DNA from: Spirometra erinaceieuropaei
Lineage: Eukaryota; Platyhelminthes; Cestoda; Diphyllobothriidea; Diphyllobothriidae
Length of the DNA stretch: 64,000 bases
Assembly (NCBI GenBank): GCA_902702965.1
Contig: CACRXP010000112.1
Span: forward strand, 565,007-629,006
Reading direction: 5' to 3'
Part shown: one piece after another, positions 34,256 to 45,150 of the stretch
Layout: each line of letters opens with the position of its first letter
Position numbering within the stretch: position 1 is the first letter of the stretch
Position numbers and translations under genes: made by a program
Notes under the pieces: generated by a model
Seen by the model: only the letters and a program-made list of their open reading frames with translations
Told to the model about the DNA's origin: nothing
Database searches by the model: none

Positions 34256-36369
34256 CAGACAACACCAATTGAAGCGGCAGTCAAGGACTTTGAAAATCCT
34301 GTCACACAGGGTCTTCGTACCCTTAACTGGAACTCAGAGATATAAGCGATGGGAAAAAATGTTGCAGGTAGCCCAGCTCCAACAAATATCACTAAAATCC
34401 CATTCTCCATACCTAGCAACTAAACCGTAAATAATTTCGTCTTTTTGGTATTACGCTATATTTTTGTCTAGCTGCATTTCTCGGGCCGTAACTCATGCGA
34501 CGAATTATAAATTTATACCAGATACCTGGAGAGTCCCCCGCTTTTGATTGATTTAAACCCGCTAATATTTTCTGCTTGACGCCCGTGCTTTCCGGAATTC
34601 TTAAGAAACGTTGGCTTATAAGACTGATGACACCAAGGACACTCGAAGTTTACGCATCGATGGTTACTTCATCACAATACAAGTTGGCTGGAGGACAGTT
34701 TACGCAGTTAGGAGCTTGTAGGATCCAAAAACGGCGCCACTGCCTTTTCCCCGTCATTATCAACCCTGATGCTACGAACGGCTAACATCGTGGAACCATC
34801 AGGCCCTCTTTTTCTCTCTCTCTTTCACTCTCTACCTCTGTTCCCTAATTCTATCTGACAGAGATTTATACGTCTGAGAACAGAATTACTGTGTCTGTGC
34901 TTGCATAGAACACTCTGATTCAATCACGCGTCTGCAATCTAGAACTAGAACGCGGGACAATCTAGTGTGACGCGCCAGGTGTAATAGTTGCAGCCATGTC
35001 GGCACTTAATCACCGTCCCAGACTGAGAATACTCCTGAGACACTGTCTGGCCGCTGCCGTCGTCGTCTCGTTCATATGAGGTGCAGAGCTCGGGACGGCC
35101 CAGCCAAAATCCTCTTGCGCAGTTACTAAGAGTCGCCTCACTGATTCCATGTCTCTGCAAGAAATCTGAGATATAACCAGCGCTGAATTGGAGCTTAGTC
35201 AGAAGGAAGCTGACAGCGGCGGAGAAGTCTAACTGCAGGCTTGCTTACTAGAAACTGCAGTTTTTATGATTTATTCCATTAAATAAAACAGGATACTAGC
35301 AAAATTGCTGCATTATCTGCGTAGAGTTGCAATGCGAATGGCCGTAAACAGTCTGATAATGCTTCCATCGGGTCACCAATGTATAAGGAAAGTTAAAAAA
35401 TCTACGCAACAGATTAACCTACTAGACCCCCTATAGCAACTGCGGGAAGTTTCTTTTAAGTGAAGTCATTACTTTGTTTTTTGGCCTGAAAGTTTGCCGT
35501 TCCAGTGTAATAACCCAGATTACTACAATGCGGATTACCGTATGTCATTTTCAGGGTGAGATTATTCATACATCCTTAGCTGAAGAGTCGTCGACACCAA
35601 GTGAGCAGGTGGATTAATAGTCTCCCAATTTTTGAAACCGTGCACTTTCGTGGTGAATCGTTAGGTTTTTGACTCCTAGGATGGGAGTGACGCGATAAAG
35701 CAATATAAGATGCGCATAGTGTATATATCCTATAGTTCTTCGCCTAACGACCTTTAAAAAGGCTTTGAGTTATAATTTTATGGAAACGTTATAAAATCGT
35801 GATGGCAGCTGGAGCCAACTGCCTGACGGCCACTTACTTAAAAATCTGACAAAGGATGTACGTTCAATAATTATCTACATGACTTTAAGTCATTAAATCT
35901 TGACAACGGGGTAAATCCACAGAGACCAAATGTGGTGGACGAGTTAGCCCCCGAGAAGAAATTGGATAAAAGCGTATCTCGGTTGCCGACACGCAGAGAA
36001 ACGGTCGTTTCACTTTTCTTATTGGAACTTCTGTCGATATGAAGATTCGTAAGTATATGAAGATTCGAACAGCAACAAAGGATGGATTTGTTTCTCACAC
36101 AAGAAAGGATACTGACTGAAATAGTACAAACCCTTTCCCAGCGAACAGACGTCTTCTCATAAGCTGTCGAATTGGCAAAATTTCTTTTTTCAACTGTTCT
36201 TATTGGCGGACGGCTGTTTTCTGTAATCGACCACCGAGCCTATGTACTTACATAAATAGCAAAATTGTCTGTACTCCAGATTACTTCGCCCTTGTCCAGA
36301 CCAACGACGGTCCGGCCGCTGGCTCAAACATTGTTCACCAAGTGTCCCATAGCAGGGACGGTGATATGC
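34256..36369. other. Unassigned stretch
   Basis: Two kilobases without supported features. A short CT-rich run lies at 34,808-34,835. Frames reach at most 75 codons. Confidence 0.45.
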
Positions 36370-36745
36370 GATGCACGTACCTCACTCTCTCCTTTCTCAC
36401 CCACTTGAACCTAGTGTCATGACAGAGGCAAGAAGGCCGGAGAGAGCGCAGATGGCTAGCATGATGAAAACTCACAAACAAGCCCGAGCAAAAACACCGG
36501 CTCGGATCTATTCCGGTCTAACTCTCAGTCCACCTGTTGGCCACTCCACACAACACACATTCGATTGACTGCGAGGTCCGAGTTATCCTTGCAGTTGGCA
36601 GCCCTCTAAGTTGTTACTTTTAATCCACTATGATAGATTCAGGCGCTTCAGATTGTTAACAGTGAGGAAAATGCGCTGAGACCAACGGTCTCATTCTCTC
36701 TTTTCCCACTTCCTGACACTAGTCCACTGTGCCTATCTCCAACAC
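36370..36745 (+). repeat. Family C repeat copy
   Basis: Contains ctcactctctcctttctcaccc, gcaagaaggccggagagagcgcag, ccacctgttggccactccac, gactgcgaggtccgagttatcc, caggcgcttcagattgttaac and gtctcattctctcttttcccacttcctg, the same block order as 19.86-20.29 kb. It lies about 320 bp upstream of the Penelope element. Confidence 0.7.
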
Positions 36746-37060
36746 TGACCATAGGACAGCCCAAGACATAATAACACAATGCCCGCGAAGTCTGTGGATC
36801 GCAAAATGCGACCTTGGTCCCTACGCTAAGCCCCACCCCTGTAAGGGGATGACAATTATGCGCGTTCTCATAATAACGAATCATGCGCTCCAAGGAATCT
36901 ACTAGTTCTATTTATGTAGTTCGAGGATTTCAATTATACAGTGTTTTTTGGGTTTTTCCTTTCCAGCTCTCATGCCCTTGCCTCTCACTCACATTTTCTC
37001 TCTGACAGGCAGGTACACACTCCCACACACTCTCACGCGTTTTTTCTGAACGGAGTTTGA
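36746..37060. other. Stretch upstream of the Penelope frame
   Basis: No upstream repeat unit with a hammerhead motif is seen here. A pyrimidine-rich segment ending in cctttccag (36,955-36,966) could serve as a splice acceptor, but nothing confirms this. A TGA at 37,058-37,060 closes the element's frame on the 5' side. Confidence 0.4.
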
Positions 37061-39124
37061 AAACCAAACGACAAACTGGTGCACAACCTGTCGTCAAAGG
37101 AGCTGACGAAGGATCAGATGCAGGTTTTAAGGCACGAAGCTTCATTCAACACGACTGACGCTAAACCTGTTAACATGATTGCAGCAGTGGAATCAATCCT
37201 TAGTCAGACGGAGGCAACGGAGGAGACCAAGAGCCTCATCCGACACCAAGTGTCGTCTCTCCTAATGGCCCACAGACCGCGGGAGGTGCTTTCCAAGGTC
37301 GAACGTGATGCGCTTAGAGAACTCAAGGCCGACAAAGACTTGGTCATCGTGCCAGCGGACAAGGGGCGCTCCACGGTTGTGCTGGACAGGACAGACTACC
37401 TTCAAAAAGCCAAAGGTTTGCTGGAGGACCGACAGTTCTATGTCCCATGTGCAACGAACCCTGTAAAAGCGCTGACACGCGAAATCAATGCTACGTTGTT
37501 GGCCTTGGAGAACTCAGGTGCAATAACACCGACCGACAGACGCATGGCGAGACCCCAAGATACGGCCTTGGCTCGATTCTATGGCCTCCCTAAGGTGCAC
37601 AAAGACGGCGCTCCTCTCCGACCCATCGTGTCGCTCAAAGGTACTCCAACGTACGGACTGGCTAAGTGGCTGTTCCGGCGTCTCAAGTTCCTGACCGCTG
37701 AGTCAGACACCACGGTCTCTTCGTCAGCAGAATTCCTGGAGAAACTCAAAGGGGTAAGCCTCCATCCAAATGAGGTCATGGTATCTTTTGATGTTATATC
37801 CCTTTTTACTTCTATTCCCCAGGACCTGGCGATCGAGACAATCTAGCTGCTTCTGCAAAGGAAATACGATGAAACGGAGAATCGTCTTGGACGCGCCCAA
37901 GTCCTTCAGCTCCTGAAGTTCTGTCTCAGGACGTACTTCACGTTCGATGGGACAATCTACGAACAGGTGAAGGGCACACCAATGGGTTCGCCGATTTCGG
38001 GATTCATCGCCGAGGCGGTCCTGCAACGGTTAGAGTCGCTGGTCTTCCAACACCACAAACCGACGTTCTGGGCCCGGTATGTGGATGATACCTTCGTCGT
38101 TATCGATCGGGATCAACTGCTGACATTCAAGGAACGTCTGAATGCGGTCTTCCCGGACATACAATTTACGATGGAGGAGGAAGAGAACAACCAGCTGGCC
38201 TTCCTGGATGTCCTCGTATGCCGCAAGGATTGTGGTGGACTAAAGACCAAAGTGTTCAGGAAAGCGACAAATACGATGCAAGTACTGAACTTCAACAGTA
38301 ACCACCCAATAAGCCACAAACGCAGTTGTGTAAGGACGCTCTTTCGGCGTGTCGAAACGCACTGCAGTGAGCCGGAAGACAAAATTGCTGAACTACAATA
38401 CCTCCGACGGGTATTCAAAGCCAATGGCTACCCGAGCAACTTTGTCAACCGGTGCATACGCAAAATGGACAAAAGGCCTAACCGCAGGGGCACCAAAGTT
38501 TGGCGAGCGCTTCCATATGTCAAGAACGTTTCGGAAGCTGTTGGCCGCCTTCTCGCACCGCTGGGGGTTGGAGTTGCACACAGGCCAGAGGCAACCATCA
38601 GGCGTCAACTGATGAAACCAAAAGACCCACTGCCACGGCAAGAAACGTCTGGAGTCGTTTATCGGATCTGGTGCAGTTGCGGACAAAGCAACTACGTCGG
38701 AGAAACCGGAAGACAGCTCCGAACGCGAATGGCCGAACACGCTGCAGCAGTGCGGAGAAATGACGCCAGCTCTCAGGTTGCGGCTCATTCGACTGGTTCC
38801 GGCCACACATTCAAATTTGACGAGGCCGAAATTCTCGCAAGAGGTGACAACCGCGTGAGCCGGGAGCTGCTTGAGTCATGGTTCACTGGCCCCCAGTCGA
38901 TTAACAAGTGCAATGATCTTCCCATTCAATACAGCGTGCTGAGACTTCGTCTAGGCGGAGAAATTGGCCACGCGGGGAGCGCCCTGATGAACACTCTTCC
39001 CAACACCCGGGTCAGCGCGTCAGATGGTCGAGCAATCATCACACCAACATCCAACGCAGGTGATGACATTGCAGCAATTAACGACGCGAATATCGACCAT
39101 CACGCCACGTGCAACGATCCCTGA
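37061..39124 (+). pseudogene. Penelope-like reverse transcriptase / GIY-YIG endonuclease, one amber codon
   Basis: The frame is open from just after a TGA (37,058) to a TGA at 39,122-39,124, broken only by TAG at 37,844-37,846. Both halves are in the same phase, so a single base change explains the break. Numbering from the GTG at 37,079: ADKG at 93-96; YGLPKVHK 168-175 and PLRPIVS 179-185; motif A SFDV 236-239; amber at 256; motif B GTPMGSPISGF from 299; motif C YVDD 334-337; LAFLDV near 374. The GIY-YIG nuclease starts with VVYRIWCSC at 526, continues with YVGETGRQLRTRMAEH from 539, and has the likely metal-binding Glu in ELLESW near 599. The enzyme would prime reverse transcription from a nuclease-made nick. 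No ATG lies at the 5' end, so the N-terminus or an upstream exon is probably missing. All catalytic motifs look intact, so the copy is young. Confidence 0.9.
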
Positions 39125-39232
39125 TGAAGGGGAGGGAGCCGTGAACATTCATAGGTATGCGGTGGCATGGCTACGGCATCCTATAAATACTGCAGCCACA
39201 TGTGCATGAACCACCCTTATCTGCTTATGTCA

Positions 39233-39266
39233 CTGATGATGGATTCGAGCGGGAATCCGAAACGTC
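39233..39266 (+). ncRNA. Hammerhead-type ribozyme motif, unit 1
   Basis: CTGATGA (39,233-39,239), one T, a perfect six-pair hairpin GGATTC/GAATCC with a GAGCGG loop, then GAAACGTC (39,259-39,266), followed by AGGCTAATAAAG. Predicted cleavage would follow C39,266. ACGT is self-complementary, which suits helix III formation between two copies. The base before the core is A, which would mismatch the A after the cleavage site; unit 2 has T there. The T inserted between the core and helix II is shared by all copies in this window. Activity is not shown by sequence. Confidence 0.65.
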
Positions 39267-39439
39267 AGGCTAATAAAGCTCTTGTCCCGGCGATCGTGCC
39301 TCCTTCTTCAAAAGTCTGCCATTGCAACTGCAGTAAAGAAAGACCTGTTTCTAAGATTGATTTTTCTAGGAGACGCAGCAAACGAGTGCTATAAATACTG
39401 CACTCCTGGTGCCACCTTCACCTCTATCTGCGAATGTCT

Positions 39440-39473
39440 CTGATGATGGATTCGAGCAGGAATCCGAAACGTC
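39440..39473 (+). ncRNA. Hammerhead-type ribozyme motif, unit 2
   Basis: Same layout as unit 1 with loop GAGCAG. Helix I is better here: GTCT before the core can pair with AGGC after the cleavage site (including one G-T pair). It lies 207 bp after unit 1, so a transcript through both would carry a tandem ribozyme pair, the arrangement described for Penelope hammerheads. Confidence 0.68.
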
Positions 39474-39520
39474 AGGCTAATAAAGCTCTTGTCCCGGCGA
39501 TCGTGTCTTCTTCTTCAAGA

Positions 39521-41119
39521 TTGCTTCCTGGGACTCGTCTTTTCGCTTCTATTGGCAAAACCAAATGTGTAAGGTCTTCCTTCCTCCACGGAGTACTCGT
39601 GGTGCACACTTAGACATGAAAATGTGTCATAATCTCTCAGTCCAACTCAATAGGGTATAAGAGGGGCTAAGCTTGACTGACCTATAACTTTGCATCGATT
39701 AATGTGCTTTTGTTTTCGTCTTTCCCGCCCCCTTTTTCGAAAGTCATCTGTAATTAAATTAAAAAAGAACCAGCATGTTTGAATACTAGGTCCTCAGTCA
39801 CATTATTGCACTTCCTGCCTCCGCTCCAGCGTTCAGTACTTTGTTGCTTTCTTACTGAAATTTTAATAGTCACTTGCTTTTCACCTATTCTGACTGACCT
39901 GCGCTGATCAGTTATCGAGAAGACAGATGTCTCGACTTGACCACATTAATTGTCATTACATTACCCGGTCGATATTGTTACTGCGGAAGCTGCGTAACGA
40001 TAGCTGGAATATGGGCATTTCACAATCAGCACCAAGACAATAATTTCGTTATCTTCAGAAGTATCAAATAAGAGAGCTTTTGCAAGCACCCCTCGACAAT
40101 ACGCGACCACCGCTCACCGGCGAAAGACCGGATCGTAGACAGGTGTAACATAATTCAGGATCAAATGCTCTCTGAGTCTCCGGCTGTTGGCCCAACAGCT
40201 TGACGATCAGACAGTCTGTTTGCCTGCCAGGCGACACACGGTCACGCCAAACGATGCCTGAGAAAACCGGGGAAAGTAATAATTGCCCAGGAATAGCAGA
40301 AAGAGACTCACGGAGTAACCAGCCCACCAGATTAAATACTATCGACTATACTGAATAAAATCTAAATAAGTACACTGTAAAATGCTCAACAGTTTCACTT
40401 GCCGCTAGTGAACCCAAATATGAGCTTGAAACACCAGGCAGACATACCGGCTGTCCAGCGAATCGAGTTTTTGCTTTCCTATTAGTGAATTCGTGAGATA
40501 TGAATCTGCGCAGCTGCTGCTGGGGGCTGAGAGCCACTTTTAGTGAGAATTCTACCGTGAGGTGGGGCTGCGTTCCGCCAGTCCCCTCTTCAGATCACTG
40601 TTATAAGTGGTCGTTAATCAGCATTTGCTTTGTGCAGACCCACTTGGGACACACAGCTTGCTCCAGTCATCAGATTCGATCACCAGATCAGGCCTCCCAG
40701 AGGAACTAACCAGTCGGTCAGGAGTCGAAGCGGTCCCCTGTACTCCCCCCCCCCGCACTCGGCGACTGAGATGAGCTCGCCATTTGTTGCCCCAACCCGC
40801 AGGTGAAATCATCTGAGACGTCATTACACCCGAATCCGACACTGGAGTGACTGACGTAAGAGGTGAAGACGGGTGGTGAAATGTGAGCTTGGAAACACTT
40901 CGGGCCCTGCGGTAGTCAGCCTGCGTGACTGCTACTCAAAGCGACTGAAACCCAACGCGGGAGCCCAACGCCAACCAACTGCTATGGACGGCTATCGTCT
41001 AGGAGGCCCTGAACTTGCAGCATAGTCTCAGCTGAATCAGTACCAAGGAATGCTGCTATGCATCTGCAAGTATAACTAGGTTCTGACTCGACAGAAGCGC
41101 GACTTACGCCTAACATGAA
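39521..41119. other. Unassigned stretch
   Basis: No supported gene. Frames reach at most 87 codons. A C-run of about 9 lies at 40,745-40,754, in a G+C-richer segment (40,560-41,000) with the look of an unassigned repeat. Confidence 0.4.
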
Positions 41120-41440
41120 AGAATGACAGTATGTTATTACCGACAAAGACAAGAGAGATTGGAATGGCCATTTCTAGCTTATTGGCCGTCGTCAGCCAGT
41201 CATACCCAACCCCGACGCGTGGAACACCCGAGGCTCGAACTCGCGACCTATTAGTTAGAAGTCCATGTCTCTAACCACTGTGCCACGAGCCCGTTGCCCT
41301 GTCGGCTTCGATCGGGAATATACAATGGCAGGGGGCGCTCACCGATCGTTATTACGGAACTCACTCTTTCCGTTGTGCCTTACGGGCTCTCCCTCTCCAG
41401 CCCGACCTGCAGCCGCACAGCGGCGCATGCTATAGGCAGT
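41120..41440 (-). repeat. SINE family B, well preserved
   Basis: On the minus strand: tail (gagagcccgtaaggcacaac, cgatcggtgagcgccccctg), gatcg..gccgacagggcaacggg, a tRNA-like segment with an A-box-like TGGCACAGTGGTTAGAG and B-box-like GAGTTCGAGCCTCGG, then ggggttgggtatgactggctgacg, ccaataagctagaaatggcc and tttgtcggtaataacata. Pol III-type boxes are visible, with no protein-coding capacity. Confidence 0.85.
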
Positions 41441-41444
41441 ATGT

Positions 41445-41720
41445 TATTACCCGGTGGCCCAGTGGTTAGAGGCGTGAACTTCTAACTAACAGGTCGCGAG
41501 TTCGAGCCCCGGTTGTTCCACACTTCGGGGTTGGGTATGACTCGCTGACGACGGCTAATAAGCCAGAAATGGCCATTCCAGTCTCCCTTGTCTTTGTCGG
41601 TAGTAACATACTGTCTATATCATGCACAGATGCTGGTTGGGCTCGAGAGAGAGCCCGTAAAGCACAACGGAACGAGTGAGTTTCGTAACAACGGTCGGTG
41701 AGCGTCCCCCACCATGACAG
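41445..41720 (+). repeat. SINE family B, inverted partner
   Basis: Starts with CCCGGTGGCCCAGTGGTTAG, then GCGAGTTCGAGCCCCGG, ggggttgggtatgactcgctg, aataagccagaaatggcc and tttgtcggtagtaacatac, and ends with the tail module (aaagcacaacggaacgagtg...gtgagcgtcccc). Inverted relative to 41,120-41,440 and joined to it through a shared gtatgttattac word. Confidence 0.85.
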
Positions 41721-44350
41721 AATGAGCTCACAGCAGTGCCTCGCCCTCGAATATGGTGGGCATTGGCTGTTGGTCGTGATAAGTCAAAAATCGCAGTCCA
41801 CAATAAATACGGGGACTGCTCTCAAGACGAGTCACGTGGGCCGCTGCTAGGTCAGTGTACACAGGTCTCCTCCACGATTTAGATTAGCTCTCAGCCCGGG
41901 TCTTGCAACGAAATAGTTCGCCGCCGTTTGTCTACTTAGGAAAGCGGTACGTAGCCGGACAAATTATGAAATTAAAATCTGAAAGAAGAGTTATATTTAT
42001 GGCTTCAGCAGCAACCGAGAAACCTTTAACGGAACTTCTCCCCTCGTGCAACCTTGGAGGAGACTTATTTGTCCTCAGAGGGCGGTCAAGTTGAACGATG
42101 ACACTACCTATTCCCTCTAATTTGAATTCAACTCACGGACAAGTGATGCGGCCCAGTTCAGGTTAAAAGGATACTAGCGAGCTCCTTAATATTCATCTTC
42201 AAAAAGGAAACGTAGCTCGGTGATCCGAAGAGACTTGATAAGTAAGGCTGAACTTTAAAACGGAATTCACTAACAACACTGTTGACCTAACTGCATGGGC
42301 TAGCTGTCAACGAACTCCGATGGATTTTGTAGATGTTTTCACACCCTATCCTCTCAGTGACGTTTTTATCTAGAGTTATCATATAATTTTAAATTAGGTT
42401 TTTTGCATTGCGTTGGCGGAAAATTAACACCAAAACGACCATCTCATCCTCGACTTAAATTTACGTCATTAACGTTTTTATACCGTTTTAGAAAGTTCGC
42501 AAAGAAGCACACATAAAGCTTAGAGGTAACCGGAAATTACCAAAAACGAAAGTCTCAAGCAACAGAAAAGTTAGGGAAGAATGCTATTATATCTCCCTCC
42601 CCCCTTTCTGTTTAGACAGGTGTACAATTTCTCACAAGAACGACACGAACTTAGCTAGGGAAAGATACTTTCAACGAGTAAATGAATCAGGCACGCGTGT
42701 AGTTACTTTTATGACAGAATGCTTTTCGTGAATATAACACCCGTCCACGTACCTCGTCATGTTTTTCTAATTCTCACATTTATATCCCAAAACATTTTTG
42801 CTGCCCAAAGGAATCCCGACGAGTTTGAACAGGCTATTCAATGACCTCAGTAGGCGGCCAAAAATGGCCGATCTAGGTTCTCCGGAAATTCCCCCAGGTA
42901 AACTGCGAAACAACGTATGCAGAGCCTTCTTACCGCTTCTTAGGGCATTACTATCTTAGAGGTGTTGATGATCCAGGAAATGTTTGGCATAGAAGAATAT
43001 AAAATGTTGGGGCAGTCCGTTCCCATCGGTGTTCGGAAGTGAAGTTTCCTGATTAGGTGTGCTGATACTTGTTATGGATCAGTACCATTCAAGAACAGTA
43101 TCACAATTAAAACTGAGGTCAACGCCGGAACTCAGGGCAAGCAAACGGAAAGTGAAGTAGTTAAGAGGTCACCAAGAACCAGGTCGAACGTCACCGCTAC
43201 CCTCTCAGGCTGTGTGACCAAGGCCGTTCGCTGACATATGTGTATCCCTCTAGAAAATGTGAACCTTAACAGACTCATAGGTGAACCTAAAGTTCCACAG
43301 GGAGAATACTCCAAGCCTTCCACGTAATTTAAGGGATCTGGCATTTTGAACTCCACTATCCACCGCAAAGACCATATGACAACCTCTCAAAGGATCTCAG
43401 GGGAGGGGGGGGGTAGAGGAAAGATTATAAAATCCACAGCCCTGATCCTTAATGCCAGCGAACATTCGCTCGGAGCAAGACGGACTGAAAAACTTGTTTA
43501 CACCTGCTCTACGCTAGCAGTCGTCACTTCATAACTGTAGTGGCAGAGTGAAGGGGGCGCACAATCGGGCTCTCCAGTGCATATCACATGTCAAACCATT
43601 CAATTATAAACTTCGCAAGGCACGATGAGATGGCAATGCTCAGATGCGTTTTGTCTGGATTCTCTATGTGGCTTTTGTGTTAAATAAGCATGCATCCCTC
43701 ACATGCCCGTCCAAACAAAGCAAGTATCGGGACTGTGAGCAGTAACTCCTCACAAGGGAGGCCAACTTGCAACACAAAAAGGCGGCGAAGCAACCAAATT
43801 CATCTATTCACACTTTGAACGCCCATACCAGTCTCAGTATTCGCCGAAATCGATGCGACGACTAGCTGCCTGGCCACGGTACACACAATTGACCCCAATG
43901 CGAGCTGATACCTGGACGAAGGGCGTTTTGTAGCAACCATCAGCAGCATTCCTACGGCAAGAGACAAAGCACTAAAGGTTACTTTCACTGAGGCCGAGTC
44001 TTACAAGGCTGTTCTTGGAACCTCGGGCGAAAAAAAAAACCTATTGATCGCTCTGTGCATACGCAAGACCTAGAAAACTGAGCTACCAATGTCTAGTTGA
44101 AGTAACCCAATAATGACAACAGCAAAAACACAGTACTAGCGGAGATAATTTCTTCAGGGAGAACTCATGATAGTTAGCAGTAAATGTGCATGATAGTACA
44201 AAGTATTGGGGATTCGTAAAACAAATAAGACGATTTCCTCATTAGTAACCGGATATGTACAGTGGCAGCTGTATGTCATGCAGGTTTTTGTACAGTATGG
44301 CAAAGTAGAAAATAAAGTGATCTTGGAAATAAATGCAAAAGTTATCCTTT
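41721..44350. other. Unassigned stretch
   Basis: No domain recognised. If the minus-strand gene at 44.4 kb is real, its later exons may lie in this interval; the minus frames at 43,988-43,800 (62 codons) and 43,368-43,132 (78 codons) are the longest candidates but have no clear splice sites that I could fix. A G-run lies at 43,405-43,413. Confidence 0.4.
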
Positions 44351-44364
44351 TCAGACCTCATCAC

Positions 44365-44962
44365 CTGCGGATAGTCGAGCAGTTTGGGCGATGCCACCTG
44401 TCGGTCGGCACATGAGAGAGCAGGTCTCGTTGCAGTACTTGGAGTTCGAGTCTAGACTGTCACACCTGTCGAAGAAGCACCCATCTGGTTCGTGTCCATA
44501 AATGTTGTGCTTCTGATCCAAATAGTGGTTCGGGGATGGCGATTGTGGAAGCGAATCTGGACCAGAGTAGAAGCCACTGGTTGCAATGGAGGATACCATG
44601 CGAACCCCATCCCCCATGCAGGCGCATCCAGCGTGCCCGACAATGAAAACGGGTTTTTCGCATTCTTCGGGTATATTCACGAAAGCCAAGCCAGAGCTCA
44701 CAGAAATGAGACCACGCGGCTCCGCAGTCGACTTGGTCGAGTTCAGGTGAATGGTTTGATCGGATTCGCATATTCGTGGGTCTGGAAAGAATTCCGAAAA
44801 TGGTCGCACGTAGTAACGGCTGCTACCGGCTGGATGGCGTCTCCTACGACCGGGCGGCGGCCAACGTTCCTCCTCACCTGACGAGGTGTTGGGAGAGTCG
44901 TAATGAAAGACAACCCTGGAGTTTTCCATGTGGACAGCAGTGCTCATCGCGATCATGGCCAT
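44365..44962 (-). CDS. Probable first coding exon of an unrecognised host gene
   Basis: The open frame on the minus strand runs from an ATG at 44,962 to a stop at 44,351 (203 codons). An in-frame TGA lies just four codons before the ATG, so the start (or an exon edge) is fixed closely. A good donor (GCAG/GTGATG) at 44,365/44,364 would end the exon after residue 199 in phase 1. The protein starts MAMIAMSTAVHMENSRVVFH, then has an acidic/basic patch (SSGEEERWPPPGRRRR, residues about 27-42), a middle part with FSEFFPDPRICESDQ, and a Ser/Pro-rich and Cys-rich end. No signal peptide, no transmembrane segment, and no family that I recognise. The segment resembles none of the repeats in this window. 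It could instead be a complete small gene ending at 44,351. A 129-codon plus frame over the same bases is regarded as its shadow. Confidence 0.5.
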
Positions 44963-45150
44963 GGGGCCTCCTCACTTAATTTTATATGTTCAGGCGGCAG
45001 GCTGTATACAAGGTAAAACCCACGCGACTGCCTGCTTTCCGCGGCGCTCATTGGTTGATAGATTTGCACGTGCATGATTGGTCATACCAAACGAACGTCT
45101 ATTTGCGCTAGGCAGCCAATGGGGACGTAGGTCATGCGTCATCATCATCA
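44963..45150 (-). promoter_or_regulatory. CCAAT-box promoter-like region
   Basis: Upstream of the minus-strand ATG at 44,962 there are two CCAAT boxes in the sense of the gene (45,050-45,054 and 45,077-45,081, seen as attgg on the plus strand) and one in the opposite sense (45,116-45,120). There is also an E-box CACGTG (45,067-45,072), a CpG-rich GCGCCGCGG and a TGACGCATGA element near 45,130. TATAAAA at 44,980-44,986 is only about 18 bp from the ATG, too close to serve it unless transcription starts further in or the leader is trans-spliced. The density of elements is far above the surroundings. Confidence 0.45.

Larger units (their letters stand above)
37061..39520 (+). mobile_element. Penelope-like element with tandem 3' repeat units
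   Basis: The coding part is at 37,061-39,124. Two 3' units follow, about 39,165-39,310 and 39,370-39,515, each made of ctataaatactgca, a 40-50 bp linker, a CTGATGA/GAAACGTC hammerhead-type motif and taataaagctcttgtcccggcgatcgtg. Tandem terminal repeats of this sort are typical of Penelope-like elements (pseudo-LTRs). No matching unit was found at the 5' side, so the copy is probably 5' truncated or was inserted as a partial tandem. Confidence 0.85.

Noticed and set aside
44492..44881. 129-codon plus-strand frame
   Set aside because: It lies fully inside the minus-strand exon candidate, which has a better start, donor and upstream promoter-like elements.
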